Origin: Karalla daura
Lineage: Eukaryota; Chordata; Actinopteri; Chaetodontiformes; Leiognathidae
DNA length: 64,000 nucleotides
Direction: 5' to 3'
NCBI GenBank assembly: GCA_029224185.1
Contig: CM055206.1
Span: 18,547,393 to 18,611,392, forward strand
The notes under the pieces were generated by a model. That model was not told the DNA's origin. It saw only the letters and a program-made list of their open reading frames with translations, and made no database searches. A program made the translations under genes and the position numbers. Positions 35,555 through 46,450 of this stretch are shown in pieces (the stretch's first letter is position 1; every line of letters starts with the position of its first letter).

Positions 35555-38500
35555 ATGGCTGAGTTCAGATGGATTCTATTGTCTTTATTTCTGCTTCTGC
35601 TGCTCTGGTTCCCAGGTAGGAAACTAAACTTCATCTGAATTTATGATGTCAACACAGGAACTTTAGTAGCAGTGACACTGATGAGTCTGTGGTTTGAGTT
35701 TTGTTAAATGTTAAAATGAGACACATTTGGAAGTGTAAGCTGCTTCTACCAGGAGCCATGATCATGTCTCATCTGGTTTTCTCTCCAGCTGCAGTGACTG
35801 GACAAACAGTCAACAGGTTTACTATCAGAGATGGAGGTGAAGCCACTTTGCCTTGTGTCAGTGTGAGAACTGAGCAGGACACATGTAACAGCACTAACTG
35901 GCAGCGTGGTCAGCCACCAAGCAGACCACTGTATATGACTGATGATGGACAGATTGTTGTTGGATCCAGAGCTGAAGCCGACAGACTGAGACTCACAGAA
36001 AACTGTTCTCTGACCATAGAGAACGTCTCACCCCAGGATGCTGGTCTTTACAGGTGCAGAAGTGTTGCTGATAGTTTCCTGTTTGTTGTTAGTGGTGAGT
36101 ATTTATTTCACAGCAAGACGTGTTTTGTTAGAACAATATGCTGAAGCATTTTGATGTTTACTGACACCTTAATTGAGCTTCTTTGCTTTAAATCTGTAAA
36201 AACTGATCTGTCCTTCACCAGTGACTGAACAGGAGGAGGACAACAGAGTGACGCTGTCCTGCTCTGTGTCGACATATACACACTGTCAGCACACAGTGAA
36301 GTGGCTGTACAATGGTGAAGATGTGGACTCAGTCATCAGACCCATGCAGACCTCGGAGTCCAAGTCTAACTGCTCAGAGACTGTGACGTATCGTAGCTCT
36401 GATCTCAGGATGAATTCAAAGTGTCTGGACCTGTTCACGTGTCACGTCTCTGATAATGTGCTTGAGGAGGTGAAGCTGTTTGGCCTCAGATCTCAGTCGT
36501 CAGAGGAGAAACCAGGTGAGATTATGAAGAGTTATTATACACAACACCAAACGCACCATTCATTTTCACACTCAGGTCGAGGCGTTAAAGCTTCTATGTC
36601 ACCTTTTCTTCATGTTAAAGCTCAATTTTTTGTGAGCAAACCCTGAGAAATACAGAAAACACATGACATCAAAACAGACATCCGTCATCCCTTGTTCATA
36701 ACCTGTCTGGACTCCCTCTTGTGGTCAGAGTCAGACATTCAACATGTTGATTGTGGCAGGTGTAACTGAAGCAATCACAATGCTCAATGCTTCAAGCTGC
36801 AATATAAAGCCATGATGACTGTAAGCAGTAAAGTAGAGGCAGCCTTCGCCTTCTCAGAGACCAGCGTGTGTGCTTGGGACTGTAAAGTGGACTTCAACCA
36901 CTTTCTGGGAGGCGTAATGCCCACCGAGCCCATCACGTTCATGCAAAACACAGAGTGAACCTTTCTGGTCATGTGACCCTTTTATTGCATGCAATGTGGA
37001 TCTTGATGTGACTTTTGATATCAGTTGGTTCTGATAACTCTTATCAAGTACCCTCAAAGCAAGCAGAGTGAAAAGTTAGGCAACAGTCTTAATTTTTGTG
37101 TTTACTGATAATCAAAAACTGCATTTTGAAGTGATTGACTTGTCACATGAATCAAATACTTTTTCAAGGCGCTGTAAGTGTAGTGAGCAGTCAGATAGAT
37201 CTGTTTGTTTTTCTGGTCCAGGTTGCTCGCTCAGCGAGGACGTTCGGGCTGACGTCGTCCTGCTGGTCGACGGCTCCTACAGCATCGGTTTGACAAACTT
37301 TGCCAAAGTCAGAGCTTTCCTGGAAGTTCTGGTCAAAGTCTTCTCCATCGGACCCAACAAGGTGCGGATCGGCCTGGTGCAGTTCAGCAGGTCCCCGCAC
37401 CCCGAGTTCCACCTGAACACCCACCAGGAGCTGGAGGCCGTGGTCAGTGCGATACGGACGCTCCCGTACCGAGGAGGCTCCACCAACACCGGCAGAGCCA
37501 TGGTGTACGTCAGGGAGAGGGTCTTCCAACCCAGCCATGGAGCACGCGCCTACACCCCACGCCTCACCATCCTCCTCACAGATGGGAAGGCACAAGATGC
37601 CGTCCACGAAGCGGCCACCAGGCTGAGGAGCTCCAACGTGGAGATCTTTGCAATTGGCGTGAAAGCGAGTGAGCGCTCGGAGCTGGAGGCCATAGCCAGC
37701 AGACCTGCGGAGACCCACGTCTTCACCATGGAGGACTTCGATGACCTCCACAGCATCTCCAAAGGGTTGAAGCAGTCTGTGTGCCTCGCGATCAAGCAGG
37801 AGCGGTGCAACATCCTGACGACGAGTGAGTAACAGAGCTGCAATCTTCCACACCTTCTCATTTAGCTCCATCGTATGCATGCTTGATGATTTTAACGTTT
37901 GCAGACAGTTGAAATGTACATTTTAATTACTTCCTGTTTTGGGTTGATTCAGGCTCTACATTCATTCTTTCCTCACTCTATTCCATCTATTGTTTTAGTC
38001 AATCTATTATTGACTCAACCTATTATTGCTCATTTATATTGCATATTTAGCCAAGAGTTTACTGTTTATTTCTTTCATCTTGTTAAATTTTACTGTTACA
38101 TCATCTTATTAAGAGCATAGATTTTATTCAGTTAATCATTTATTTATTGCGATTTTACTGTTTATTAAGAGTTTATACTGTTTATTTCTTTCTGTCTTTT
38201 ACATTGTTTACTCTCTTTATCTTATATTTATGCCACTGGCAATGTAGCGTCCCTGAGGGAGTCATCCCAAAGGGATCAATAAAGTCACTCTAAGTCACTC
38301 TAAGTCTATGGTTTCATCTTCATCCTGTGTTGTTTTTCAGTCATGCAAACTCACTCACTTGAACTCAGTCGCAGCTCACTGGTATATTAGTAATGTGTCT
38401 GACTAATATTATTTTCCCTGCAAACAGGTACATTACAAGCTTGAGCCAGAAGAATCTTTGAAAAACTGCTTTAGTTTTGCTCAAGTCAATTACAGCTCAG

Positions 38501-41077
38501 ATGATCTGGCTCTGGCTCCTTGTTTCCAGTGGTGCACAGATGTTGAATATTTTCCATTGACTGACAGAAGTTTAAGGCTGCATAGTCGTGCTTGCTCATA
38601 CCTCTGCCATCATCTGACTAATCATTTCATTCCATTTTATGTTGATGTTGAATTTCCTGAAATTTAGAAATGAGACATTAAAGAAGTGTTAGCTGCTTCC
38701 AACAGGAGTCAGGATCTCACCTCATCTAATTTTCTTTCCAACAGCAGTGACTGAACAATCGTACCAGCAGTTTATTATCAGAGATGGAGATGAAGTCACT
38801 TTGCCTTGTGACAGTGTGGAAACGGAGCAGGACACGTGTAACCGCACTAACTGGGGCTTCACAGAGTCCGGAAACAGATCGTCAGCACTTCTGATTAATG
38901 ATGGGGAGATTGTTGAAGGATCCAGAGCTGAAGCAGACAGACTGAGACTCACAGAAAACTGTTCTCTGATCGTAAAGAACGTCTCACTCCAGGATGCGGG
39001 TCATTACTGGTGCAGATCCCCAGGTCAACATCAGGCCGACAGCTTTCTCTTTGTTGTTCGAGGTGAGTTTTGTTATTACTGAGTTTTGTTCGATCCCAGA
39101 ACAAAATACCTCCAAGAAAACCGGTCACAGAAACGAGAAGCTGAGAGAAAGAAGAGACTGTGCTCATGCTGATGACAATAATAACATTTTACTAATATTA
39201 TAATACTAATATTGTTATATACATGGACGGCAGAAATCCTAACCCTAACCCAAATCAACATGTTTCCATAAAAATTTGATGGAAAAAGAACAGAATTATG
39301 ATGATACCCATGTAGAGCTATAAACATAGCTTGCTGGTAATATAAACACAGTGACTGAAACATGTTAACATTTATCGACTTCTCTCTGTTTCTCTCTCAC
39401 ATCAACACTCCTCCATCCTGACCAGTGACTCAACAGGAGGCGGGCGACAGGGTGGTGCTGGAATGCTCTTGCTCTTTGTCCGCATACCTGTGGTGTCGAC
39501 ACACGGTGAAGTGGCTGTACGATGGTGAAGATGTGGACAATGTCATCAAACCCATGAAGACCTCGCAGTCCTGGTGCTCAGAGACTGTGACGTATCGTAG
39601 CTCTGATCTCAGGAGGAATTCAACGAGTCTGGAGTCCTTTAAATGTCATGTCACCGATCATTTCACTGGAGAAGTGAAGCAGTTTGGCCCCAGATCTCAG
39701 GCCTCAGAGGAGAAACCAGGTGAGATTAGGATGAGTTGTTATCATCGCTCTGAACTAATGTGGCTGACCACAGTGGACTGTTGTTTGTTTGTCCAGGTGA
39801 GGAAACAACCACAGAAGCAATAAGACGAACAACTGAGAATGAAGATAAGATAATCACTGAAGATAATGATCATCAGTAGGGTGACCAGATGTCCCTGATT
39901 TCTTGGGACAGTCCCCGATTTGGCCACCCTGTCCCCGGTTACAACTGTCCCCAAAACTGTCCCCAGTTTGAATGGGAGAGCAAAAAAGTTGCATGGAGCA
40001 GAGAGAGAGAGAGAGAGTGGGAGAGAGAGAGAGAGAGAGAGAGTGGGAGAGAGAGAGAGAGAGCGAGGGAGAGAGAGAGAACAGACCAGAACAAGTGAGC
40101 TGTGTCTCTCGAGAGCAGGGAGGGGAGGCTGAGGGGAGGCGCGTCCAGCTGGTCCGAGGTCCCTCTGTTCCATCACCTGAGGAGGAACAGCAGCACTTGA
40201 CTGTGTTGCTAAGATGCTAATGTTCAGCAGTAATGAAGTTTAATCACCAGTCCTATGGGCTAGCATGCTATGATTGCTAATTAGGACACAGCACAGATGA
40301 GTCAAAGGTTCTGCACGTATTTACTAACAGTGATCATCAAGTCTGGGACAAGGTCAAATCTAAACCTGATCTCTGGTGTTTCCATGTTACCTCCTGCTCC
40401 ACACTATCCAGGCTGTTCTGCTGTTGACTTGGTGATGCTGGTGATGCGTGTGGCTGAGCTGCTCCTCATCACTGTGATCACTGTTCTCCTCTTCAGAGCT
40501 GCAGGTGAGAAACTTCAGGCCAACCTTTGTTCACAGGGACCAAGTCAAAGCTACGTTTGGAGCTGAAATGTTGCTCTGTGCTTTATTTTCCAGGGAGGCA
40601 GAGAGCAGCGGAGGACAACACTGTGAGTGGAGAATAAAGGAGTGATGAGAAGCTGCTGGTGGAGCTGTTCATGTTCCTGGAGCTCTCTGTCCATGTCTCA
40701 CTGTGTGTGTCTGTGCAGGCTTTACAACCACTAGGACACAGAGCAGTGATGCGTTCAGGAGCAGCAGACAGTCAGGTAAAGATGCCATCAGACAGCAGCT
40801 GATGGTGCCTTCAGGTTCCACTGACTACATCAGAGTTAAGCCTGGAGGAACATCTGGGAGTTTGGGAACCTTTGGGGCTGATTCTCCTACAAGTAGAAGT
40901 AACTGATGGTGCGTTCAGGGACCGTCAGGATGTTTTGTAGCTGCTGGTTTTGAATGTGTCAGTGATGTGAAAGCTGCCAGTTAAAGTGTGTCACAGTGTG
41001 TGTGTGTGTGTTGTGTCTGACAGCAGAATAATGATGAAGATGAAGGTGATGCTACAGTAACTTATGAGAACTTCTGA
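35555..41077 (+). CDS. Gene F-G: Ig-Ig-VWA-Ig-Ig membrane receptor (predicted)
   Basis: Exons: signal peptide 35555-35615, Ig1 35789-36094, Ig2 36222-36515, VWA 37222-37824, Ig1' 38745-39062, Ig2' 39426-39719, membrane 40412-40504, tail 40594-40622, 40719-40775 and 41027-41077. All join in frame for 701 residues. No membrane/tail cassette follows the VWA exon, and no signal-peptide exon precedes Ig1', so one gene is the simplest reading; two truncated genes is the alternative. All four Ig domains keep their cysteines, the DAGxYxC signature and HTVKWLY. The membrane exon has lost its first 18 bases, but a new acceptor keeps frame. The usual stalk exon after 39797 runs into TAG with no usable donor, so it is either skipped or makes a secreted end. 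The tail ends VTYENF with the Tyr intact. Confidence 0.6.
37222..37824 (+). CDS. VWA domain of gene F-G (single exon)
   Basis: One 603-base exon, phase 1 at both ends, coding a full 201-residue VWA domain with no internal intron. MIDAS residues are present: DGSYSIG, the Thr of GGSTNTG and the Asp of LLTDGKA. The core reads RADVVLLVDGS, then PNKVRIGLVQFS, then EIFAIGVKASE. A single-exon VWA is known in collagen VI-type genes, and the sequence differs widely from the VWA of gene E. The exon is clearly richer in G+C, especially at third codon positions, than the Ig exons around it, which fits a separate origin. The long minus-strand frame over the same bases is a shadow. Confidence 0.95.
38180..38310 (+). 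mobile_element. Likely LINE 3' tail
   Basis: Ends in CAAAGGGATCAATAAAGT followed by two copies of CACTCTAAGT. The GGGATCAATAAAGT end is typical of fish LINE 3' tails. It lies between the VWA exon and the next Ig exon of gene F-G. Confidence 0.45.
39879..40090. mobile_element. Probable dispersed repeat with (GA)n tract
   Basis: GGTGACCAGATGTCCC with several CAGTCCCC-type phrases, followed by a (GA)n run at about 40001-40081. Repeat-like by composition and inserted directly after the aberrant stalk exon of gene F-G. Family not identified. Confidence 0.4.
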
Positions 41078-42230
41078 GACTCCTCGGCCTCTGTCCCTCT
41101 CCACTGCTCTACAACATGGGCCTCCACTCTCTGGAGGAGCCACGCTCAGTTCAAGCCCCTCAGGCTGAGGAGAGTGGTGAAGTCTGAGATCGTTTGCTCT
41201 GAAGTGTTGTGAACTTTGGACCATACTCAGGGGTCACATCAGGAAGCCCACAGGGAGGTTTATAAAACGATTTAGAGATGTACTGGTTTCTGATGAAGCC
41301 CCTGCACCAGAGGCCAGATCCCTCTTTTAAGTTTAATTTTTTCTCAAACATTTCACATTCATTCCGATTATGTTTTAACAAATAAATAAATAAACATATT
41401 TACTGTGAAATGTACACTTTCTTTGCTTTATGATCAGTATTTACACTGGTTTATTGTCCATATATTCATTCATATTATAGTTGTTTAGTTATGTCATTCT
41501 ATTCATTCTTACTTACTCCATGTCTTGTTTAATTTACTCTTTATTTCTATTTACATAGTTATCCCCAATATCTCAAAACAGTGTACATTCTATATAACCT
41601 GTATGTGCATGTATTGCAAATAATGTTTTGATTTATCTTTAAAGTAATTGTTTTTTTGTATTTTACATTTAGACAGGTTTTGTCTCTAACAGAGACATTT
41701 TGTAATACAGATCATGTCAATTTCCACTGAATATTCTCACCATGAAACATTTCAGTTCAAAGTTCATTCTAGTTTGAGTTTAATGTTTCATGTATCTGTA
41801 ATGTAACTTCTTCATTTTTGGTATTACGTAAGGAGTTGCCTTGGCCAAGCTTCTGCATTGTTTCATTGCCTTCAAAGTTTGGAACAAAACAAAGATTGAG
41901 AGTGTTGTCAATTTGATGTATTAGATTAGATTATATTTCACACCTTCTTTGACCTCAGTTCTTTTTAAACATGATTTCTTGATATTAGATCCTTTTTTTC
42001 ACTTAATTTCCCAACATCACTCCCTGAGCTTCATGTGCATTGAAGTTTTAACTCAATAAAAACGGCATTTCCTTCTTTCTCTTACTGTTGCAAACATCCT
42101 TTTGTAAGCACAAACTGAGATCTTTTTTCAAAGTACAAATTTACTTCAGTTTACGTATTTGGTACGAGTCTGCACAAATGTTCTGTATCAAATAATCAGA
42201 ATACATGTTCATTACACTCCTTTCATGGAA
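41078..42230. repeat. 3' flank of G, duplicated downstream of H
   Basis: The gene F-G 3' untranslated region and about one kilobase beyond match 45336-46450 in long stretches. An example is the block beginning CAGTTCAAAGTTCATTCTAG at about 41752 and 46010. The membrane/tail cassette and its flank were therefore copied together. Confidence 0.8.
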
Positions 42231-42719
42231 GCAAGCTAGAAAAAATAAGTCCCTGCGTCCACTGAAAATGGCTCGAAACACTGTGGTACATACACCAGGC
42301 CTGTGTGTGGTATTTCTATGTACAGAGCACATAAGTCACAGGTTGATGACAGTTTACAGTTTTTTTTTATAGGACACAAAGGAAACAGATCAGGTGTGCC
42401 ATGAAATAGAATTAATTTCTTAAATGTGTATTTTTATCATGAAAAAAAAATCCACAAATGCTGAAACAGTTTTATGGCTTTATATTGGTGATTATCTGTT
42501 GTTACACCTGTACATTCCCTATAACCACGAGTGTTTTACCTGACATGTTTCTGCTAATCAATGATCTAATGGTATAGCTCATTATACATTACATGTCAGC
42601 AAAAAATGATTTGCAATATGTGAAATGAGGACAAGTGTATGACCAATTACCAAACATTCTCTTTTGTTCACCGTTTCTCTGTGAGTGACATCAAGTCAAG
42701 TTGCAACTCGTGCACTAAA

Positions 42720-43045
42720 ATATTCTCCGGGCCGCCGTGTTGTTGTTTTTTTTGTGTGTGTGTGGGGGGGGGGGTGTTCATGTGAATTTTCCCAGTTGGA
42801 AACTGGTTTTTCCCATCATTCCAGCACCACTTGAATGCAGCAGGAGCTGTTGTCTACCAGCCAGGGTCAAACATCTCCAGAGCTGTAGTAGAAACGAAGC
42901 AGTTCACTGTTATCGTCCCTGAAGATCACTCAGCTTCTGCAGCAGCTCGAACGCAAGCCTGTGGTCCGCCATTGTTGCTGTGTCGCGTTCAGCTGTGGTT
43001 GCCTGGGTAACGGCGAGAGGGGCGGGGCCATGACGTCATCGACTC
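42720..43045 (-). promoter_or_regulatory. CpG-rich promoter-like block with RFX X-box, GC box and CRE
   Basis: Within 41 bases are an RFX X-box GTTGCCTGGGTAAC (42998-43011), a GC box GGGCGGGGCC (43020-43029) and a full CRE TGACGTCA (43031-43038). On the minus strand an ATG follows at 42970-42972 and opens MADHRLAFELLQKL. No further exons of that frame are found to the left. It may be a severed first exon of a ciliary-type gene or a regulatory island for gene H. Confidence 0.45.
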
Positions 43046-43395
43046 ACCGAGGAGCTGCCTGGGATGTCCACACTGGGGCAGCATTTACAGAGTTTCCCGC
43101 TCTGGGACCTGGTTTCAATAAATACTGGATCTGATCCCAAAACACCGTCTCCCTGTGGACTGAACAACAAAATAGTAGAAAACTTAAGCAGATTCATGTT
43201 AATACAGATCATGGGGACCAACCCTTAGTTTCACCACTAGTGAAATATTGTCGCCCAGTGTCCTGGGGAAGTGGTGAGGTGTCTCAACAAAGTGTTGAAA
43301 ATAACACCATATCACACAAACCACAGGAAGAGAATAAAGCATCTTAAGTACTTTAAAGTGAGAGAAGCAGAACAGGACAGAGACTCAGAGTCACC

Positions 43396-45335
43396 ATGGA
43401 AGAACTCAGACGGACACAAGTCTCTGTATTTCTGATGGCGCTGCTTCAGCTGATGGGTAAGAACTGATTCATCACACATCAAAGAAACAACTCCATCATA
43501 TCATTAAAGCTGCTTTGTCACCTTCATTATCTCTGATCTTCTCAACAGCAGCAGCTCCACAACAATCCCTCTCTGTCAGAGGAGGTGAAGCCTTTCTGTC
43601 TTGTGGAAATGTGATAAAAGATCAGAACAACTGTGAGAGCACGACCTGGCTCTTTAGCCGTGGAAATACAACAACAGAGGAGCTGGTTCAACTGGGGAAG
43701 ATTAAACCAGGTTACAGCAGACTGAGAGTCACAGAAAACTGTTCTCTGGTCATAGAGAACGTCTCAGACCAGGATGTTGGTCGTTACCACTGTCAACAGT
43801 ACATATCAGGAGTAAGACATAAACCAGACTCTATGGTTCTTCTGTCTGTTGTTGACAGTGAGTATTTACATGTTAAAGCAACACTGAGACATTACAGTGA
43901 TTATGATCACAGCCATGAAGCCAGTTTTACTCTTGTTTTCTCTCACACAATCTCTTCATCCTCACAGTGACAGAACGTGAGGACTCTGGTGTGGTGACGT
44001 TAAGATGCTCTGTGTCAGCACCTGAAAACTGTGGCCCAAGATACAATGTGAAGTGGTTGTATAAAGGAAATCCTCTGGACAAAGATAATGAAGATGTAAA
44101 GATATCAGTCACTTCCTGCTCTGCCTCAGTGATCTTCAGGACTTCACATGTCATTCACTCATCGAGGTCTAAACTCCTCAGTTGTGAAGTCTCTGCTGGA
44201 GACACAGTGCAGCAGTTTCTCCTCCAGCCTCCAACCTCAGGTGAGAACATGATGAGCTGCTCAAATGATCCTCAAACTGTCGTCAATAATTCACTGAAAC
44301 ATTTGTTCATTTCCTCCATCTGAGGCTGTAACATCACAACACAACACAAGTGTTAAACTGAACTGTGTTTATCTGCTCAGGTGACGACGCAACAACAACA
44401 AAACCAACAACAACAGCACCTGACGCTAGTCAAACACCTGGGGTCCTCTCTGGTCCTGAAGGTAGTGACTCTTCACGTTCCTCTCTGTGTTCCTGCTCAG
44501 CTCAGAGTCAACAGAGACGAGCAGCAGCAGAACGTTTAGTTGCTGACAGACTCACAGTGTGTCTGTGTTTCATGCTGTTTGGGAAATGATGAGATGTTCA
44601 GAGAGGCAGACAGATCAGTGTTTAGAGACGGAGTTATCTCCTGCTCCACAGCTGCTCCAGGTGGTCCAGGCTGTTCTGCTGTTGACTTGGTGATGCTGGT
44701 GATGCGTGTGGCTGAGCTGCTCCTCATCACTGTGATCACTGTTCTCCTCTTCAGAGCTGCAGGTGAGAAACTTCAGGCCAACCTTTGTTCACAGGGACCA
44801 AGTCAAAGCTATGTTTGGAGCTGAAATGTTGCTCTGTGCTTTATTTTCCAGGGAGGCAGAGAGCAGCGGAGGACAACACTGTGAGTGGAGAATAAAGGAG
44901 TGATGAGAAGCTGCTGGTGGAGCTGTTCATGTTCCTGGAGCTCACTGTCCATGTCTCACTGTGTGTGTCTGTGCAGGCTTTACAACCACTAGGACACAGA
45001 GCAGTGATGCGTTCAGGAGCAGCAGACAGTCAGGTAAAGATGCCATCAGACAGCAGCTGATGGTGCCTTCAGGTTCCACTGACTACATCAGAGTTTAGCC
45101 TGGAGGAACATCTGGGAGTTTGGGAACCTTTGGGGCTGATTCTCCTACAAGTAGAAGTAACTGATGGTGCGTTCAGGGACCGTCAGGTTGTTTTGTAGCT
45201 GCTGGTTTTGAATGTGTCAGTGATGTGAAAGCTGCCAGTTAAAGTGTGTCACAGTGTGTGTGTGTGTGTTGTGTCTGACAGCAGAATAATGATGAAGACG
45301 AAGGTGATGCTACAGTAACTTTTGAGAACTTCTGA
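43396..45335 (+). CDS. Gene H: gene-A-type ectodomain on activating-type membrane/tail
   Basis: Exons: signal peptide 43396-43456 (MEELRRTQVSV, as in gene A), Ig1 43549-43857, Ig2 43968-44240, Thr/Pro stalk 44381-44461, membrane 44652-44762, tail 44852-44880, 44977-45033 and 45285-45335. Total 323 residues, all in frame. The ectodomain is nearly that of gene A, but the membrane span and tail are those of genes B-G: MLVMRVAELL with Arg and Glu, no ITIM. Its tail ends TFENF, with Phe where B, C and G have Tyr. An adaptor-coupled activating partner of the inhibitory receptors A and I is the natural reading. The family switch lies in the intron between about 44590 and 44640. Confidence 0.82.
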
Positions 45336-46450
45336 GACTCCTCGGCCTCTGTCCCTCTCCACTGCTCTACAACATGGGCCTCCACTCTCTGGAGGAGCCA
45401 CGCTGCAGTTCAAGCCCCTCAGGCTGAGGAGAGTGGTGAAGTCTGAGATCGTTTGCTCTGAAATGTTTGTGAACTTTGGACCATATTCAGGGGTCACATC
45501 AGGAAGCCCACAGGGAGGTTTATAAAACGATTTAGAGATGTACTGGTTTCTGATGAAGCCCCTGCACCAGAGGCCAGATTATGGTTTTCATAATAACATG
45601 AATAAATAAAATAAATGTAAAAGATACAAATATTTAGCTTGAACAGTACGCTTTATTTACTTTATGATCAGTATTTACACAGGCACATTATCCATATAGT
45701 ATTTCATATAATGATTCAGTTATAACAGTTCAGTTATATTGTTCTGTTCACTCCATCTCATGCTTAATTTACTCTTTATTTCCATGTATTTTTCCGCAGT
45801 TATCCCTTATATCTCAAAACGGCATATAATCTGTAGAATCTTTATGTGTTCATATTGAAAATATTATGAATAAATAAATAAATAAATAAATGATTATTTT
45901 TTGGCATAGTATTTTACATTTAGACAGGTTTTGTCTCTGACTATGACATGTTTGATCCATTTTGTAATACAGACCATGTCAATTGAAACAATGAAACCAT
46001 GAAACATTTCAGTTCAAAGTTCATTCTAGTTTGAGTTTAATGTTTCATGTATCTGTAATGTAACTTCTTCATTTTTGGTATTACGTAAGGAGTTGCCTTG
46101 GCCAAGCTTCTGCATTGTTTCATTGCCTTTTGAGTTTGGACCAAAACTTGGATTGAGAGAAGTGTTGTCATTTTGATGGATTAGATTAGATTATATTTCA
46201 CAGCTTCTTTGATTTCAGGTCTTCTTTAACATGAAGTCTTGATATTGGATCATTGTTTTTTTTCCACTTAATTTCCCGTCACCATTACAACTAAATAAAG
46301 CCTTGTTTAGTATTTCCTTCTTTCTTTTACTGTGCAAGAATCATTTTGTTAGCGCACACTGCTAAACTTTGATATTTTCATATTTGTATTGACATTACAT
46401 TTTTATTTTCTCTAGCATGCTTCCATAAAAGGGGAGTAATGAACATGTAT
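45336..46450. repeat. 3' flank of H, copy of the G flank
   Basis: Long matches to 41078-42230, with small indels and a short (AATA)n tract near 45870-45890. It shows that gene H received its membrane/tail exons with downstream flank from a G-like gene. Confidence 0.8.

Noticed and set aside
31685..37824. The VWA exons as parts of an independent collagen or matrilin gene
   Set aside because: No signal peptide, collagen triplets, fibronectin domains or coiled coil lie near, and Ig-receptor stalk and membrane exons flank the exons on both sides in phase. A trapped gene fragment cannot be fully excluded.
37191..37880. A 229-codon open frame on the minus strand
   Set aside because: It overlaps the VWA exon antisense; the plus strand has the domain, MIDAS motifs and splice sites, so the minus frame is a shadow caused by high GC.
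19603..39719. Classification of the cluster as NITR genes
   Set aside because: Ig1 shows no J-like FGxGT end at its exon boundary and the Ig2 type differs, so the two-domain DICP/CD300-like label is safer.
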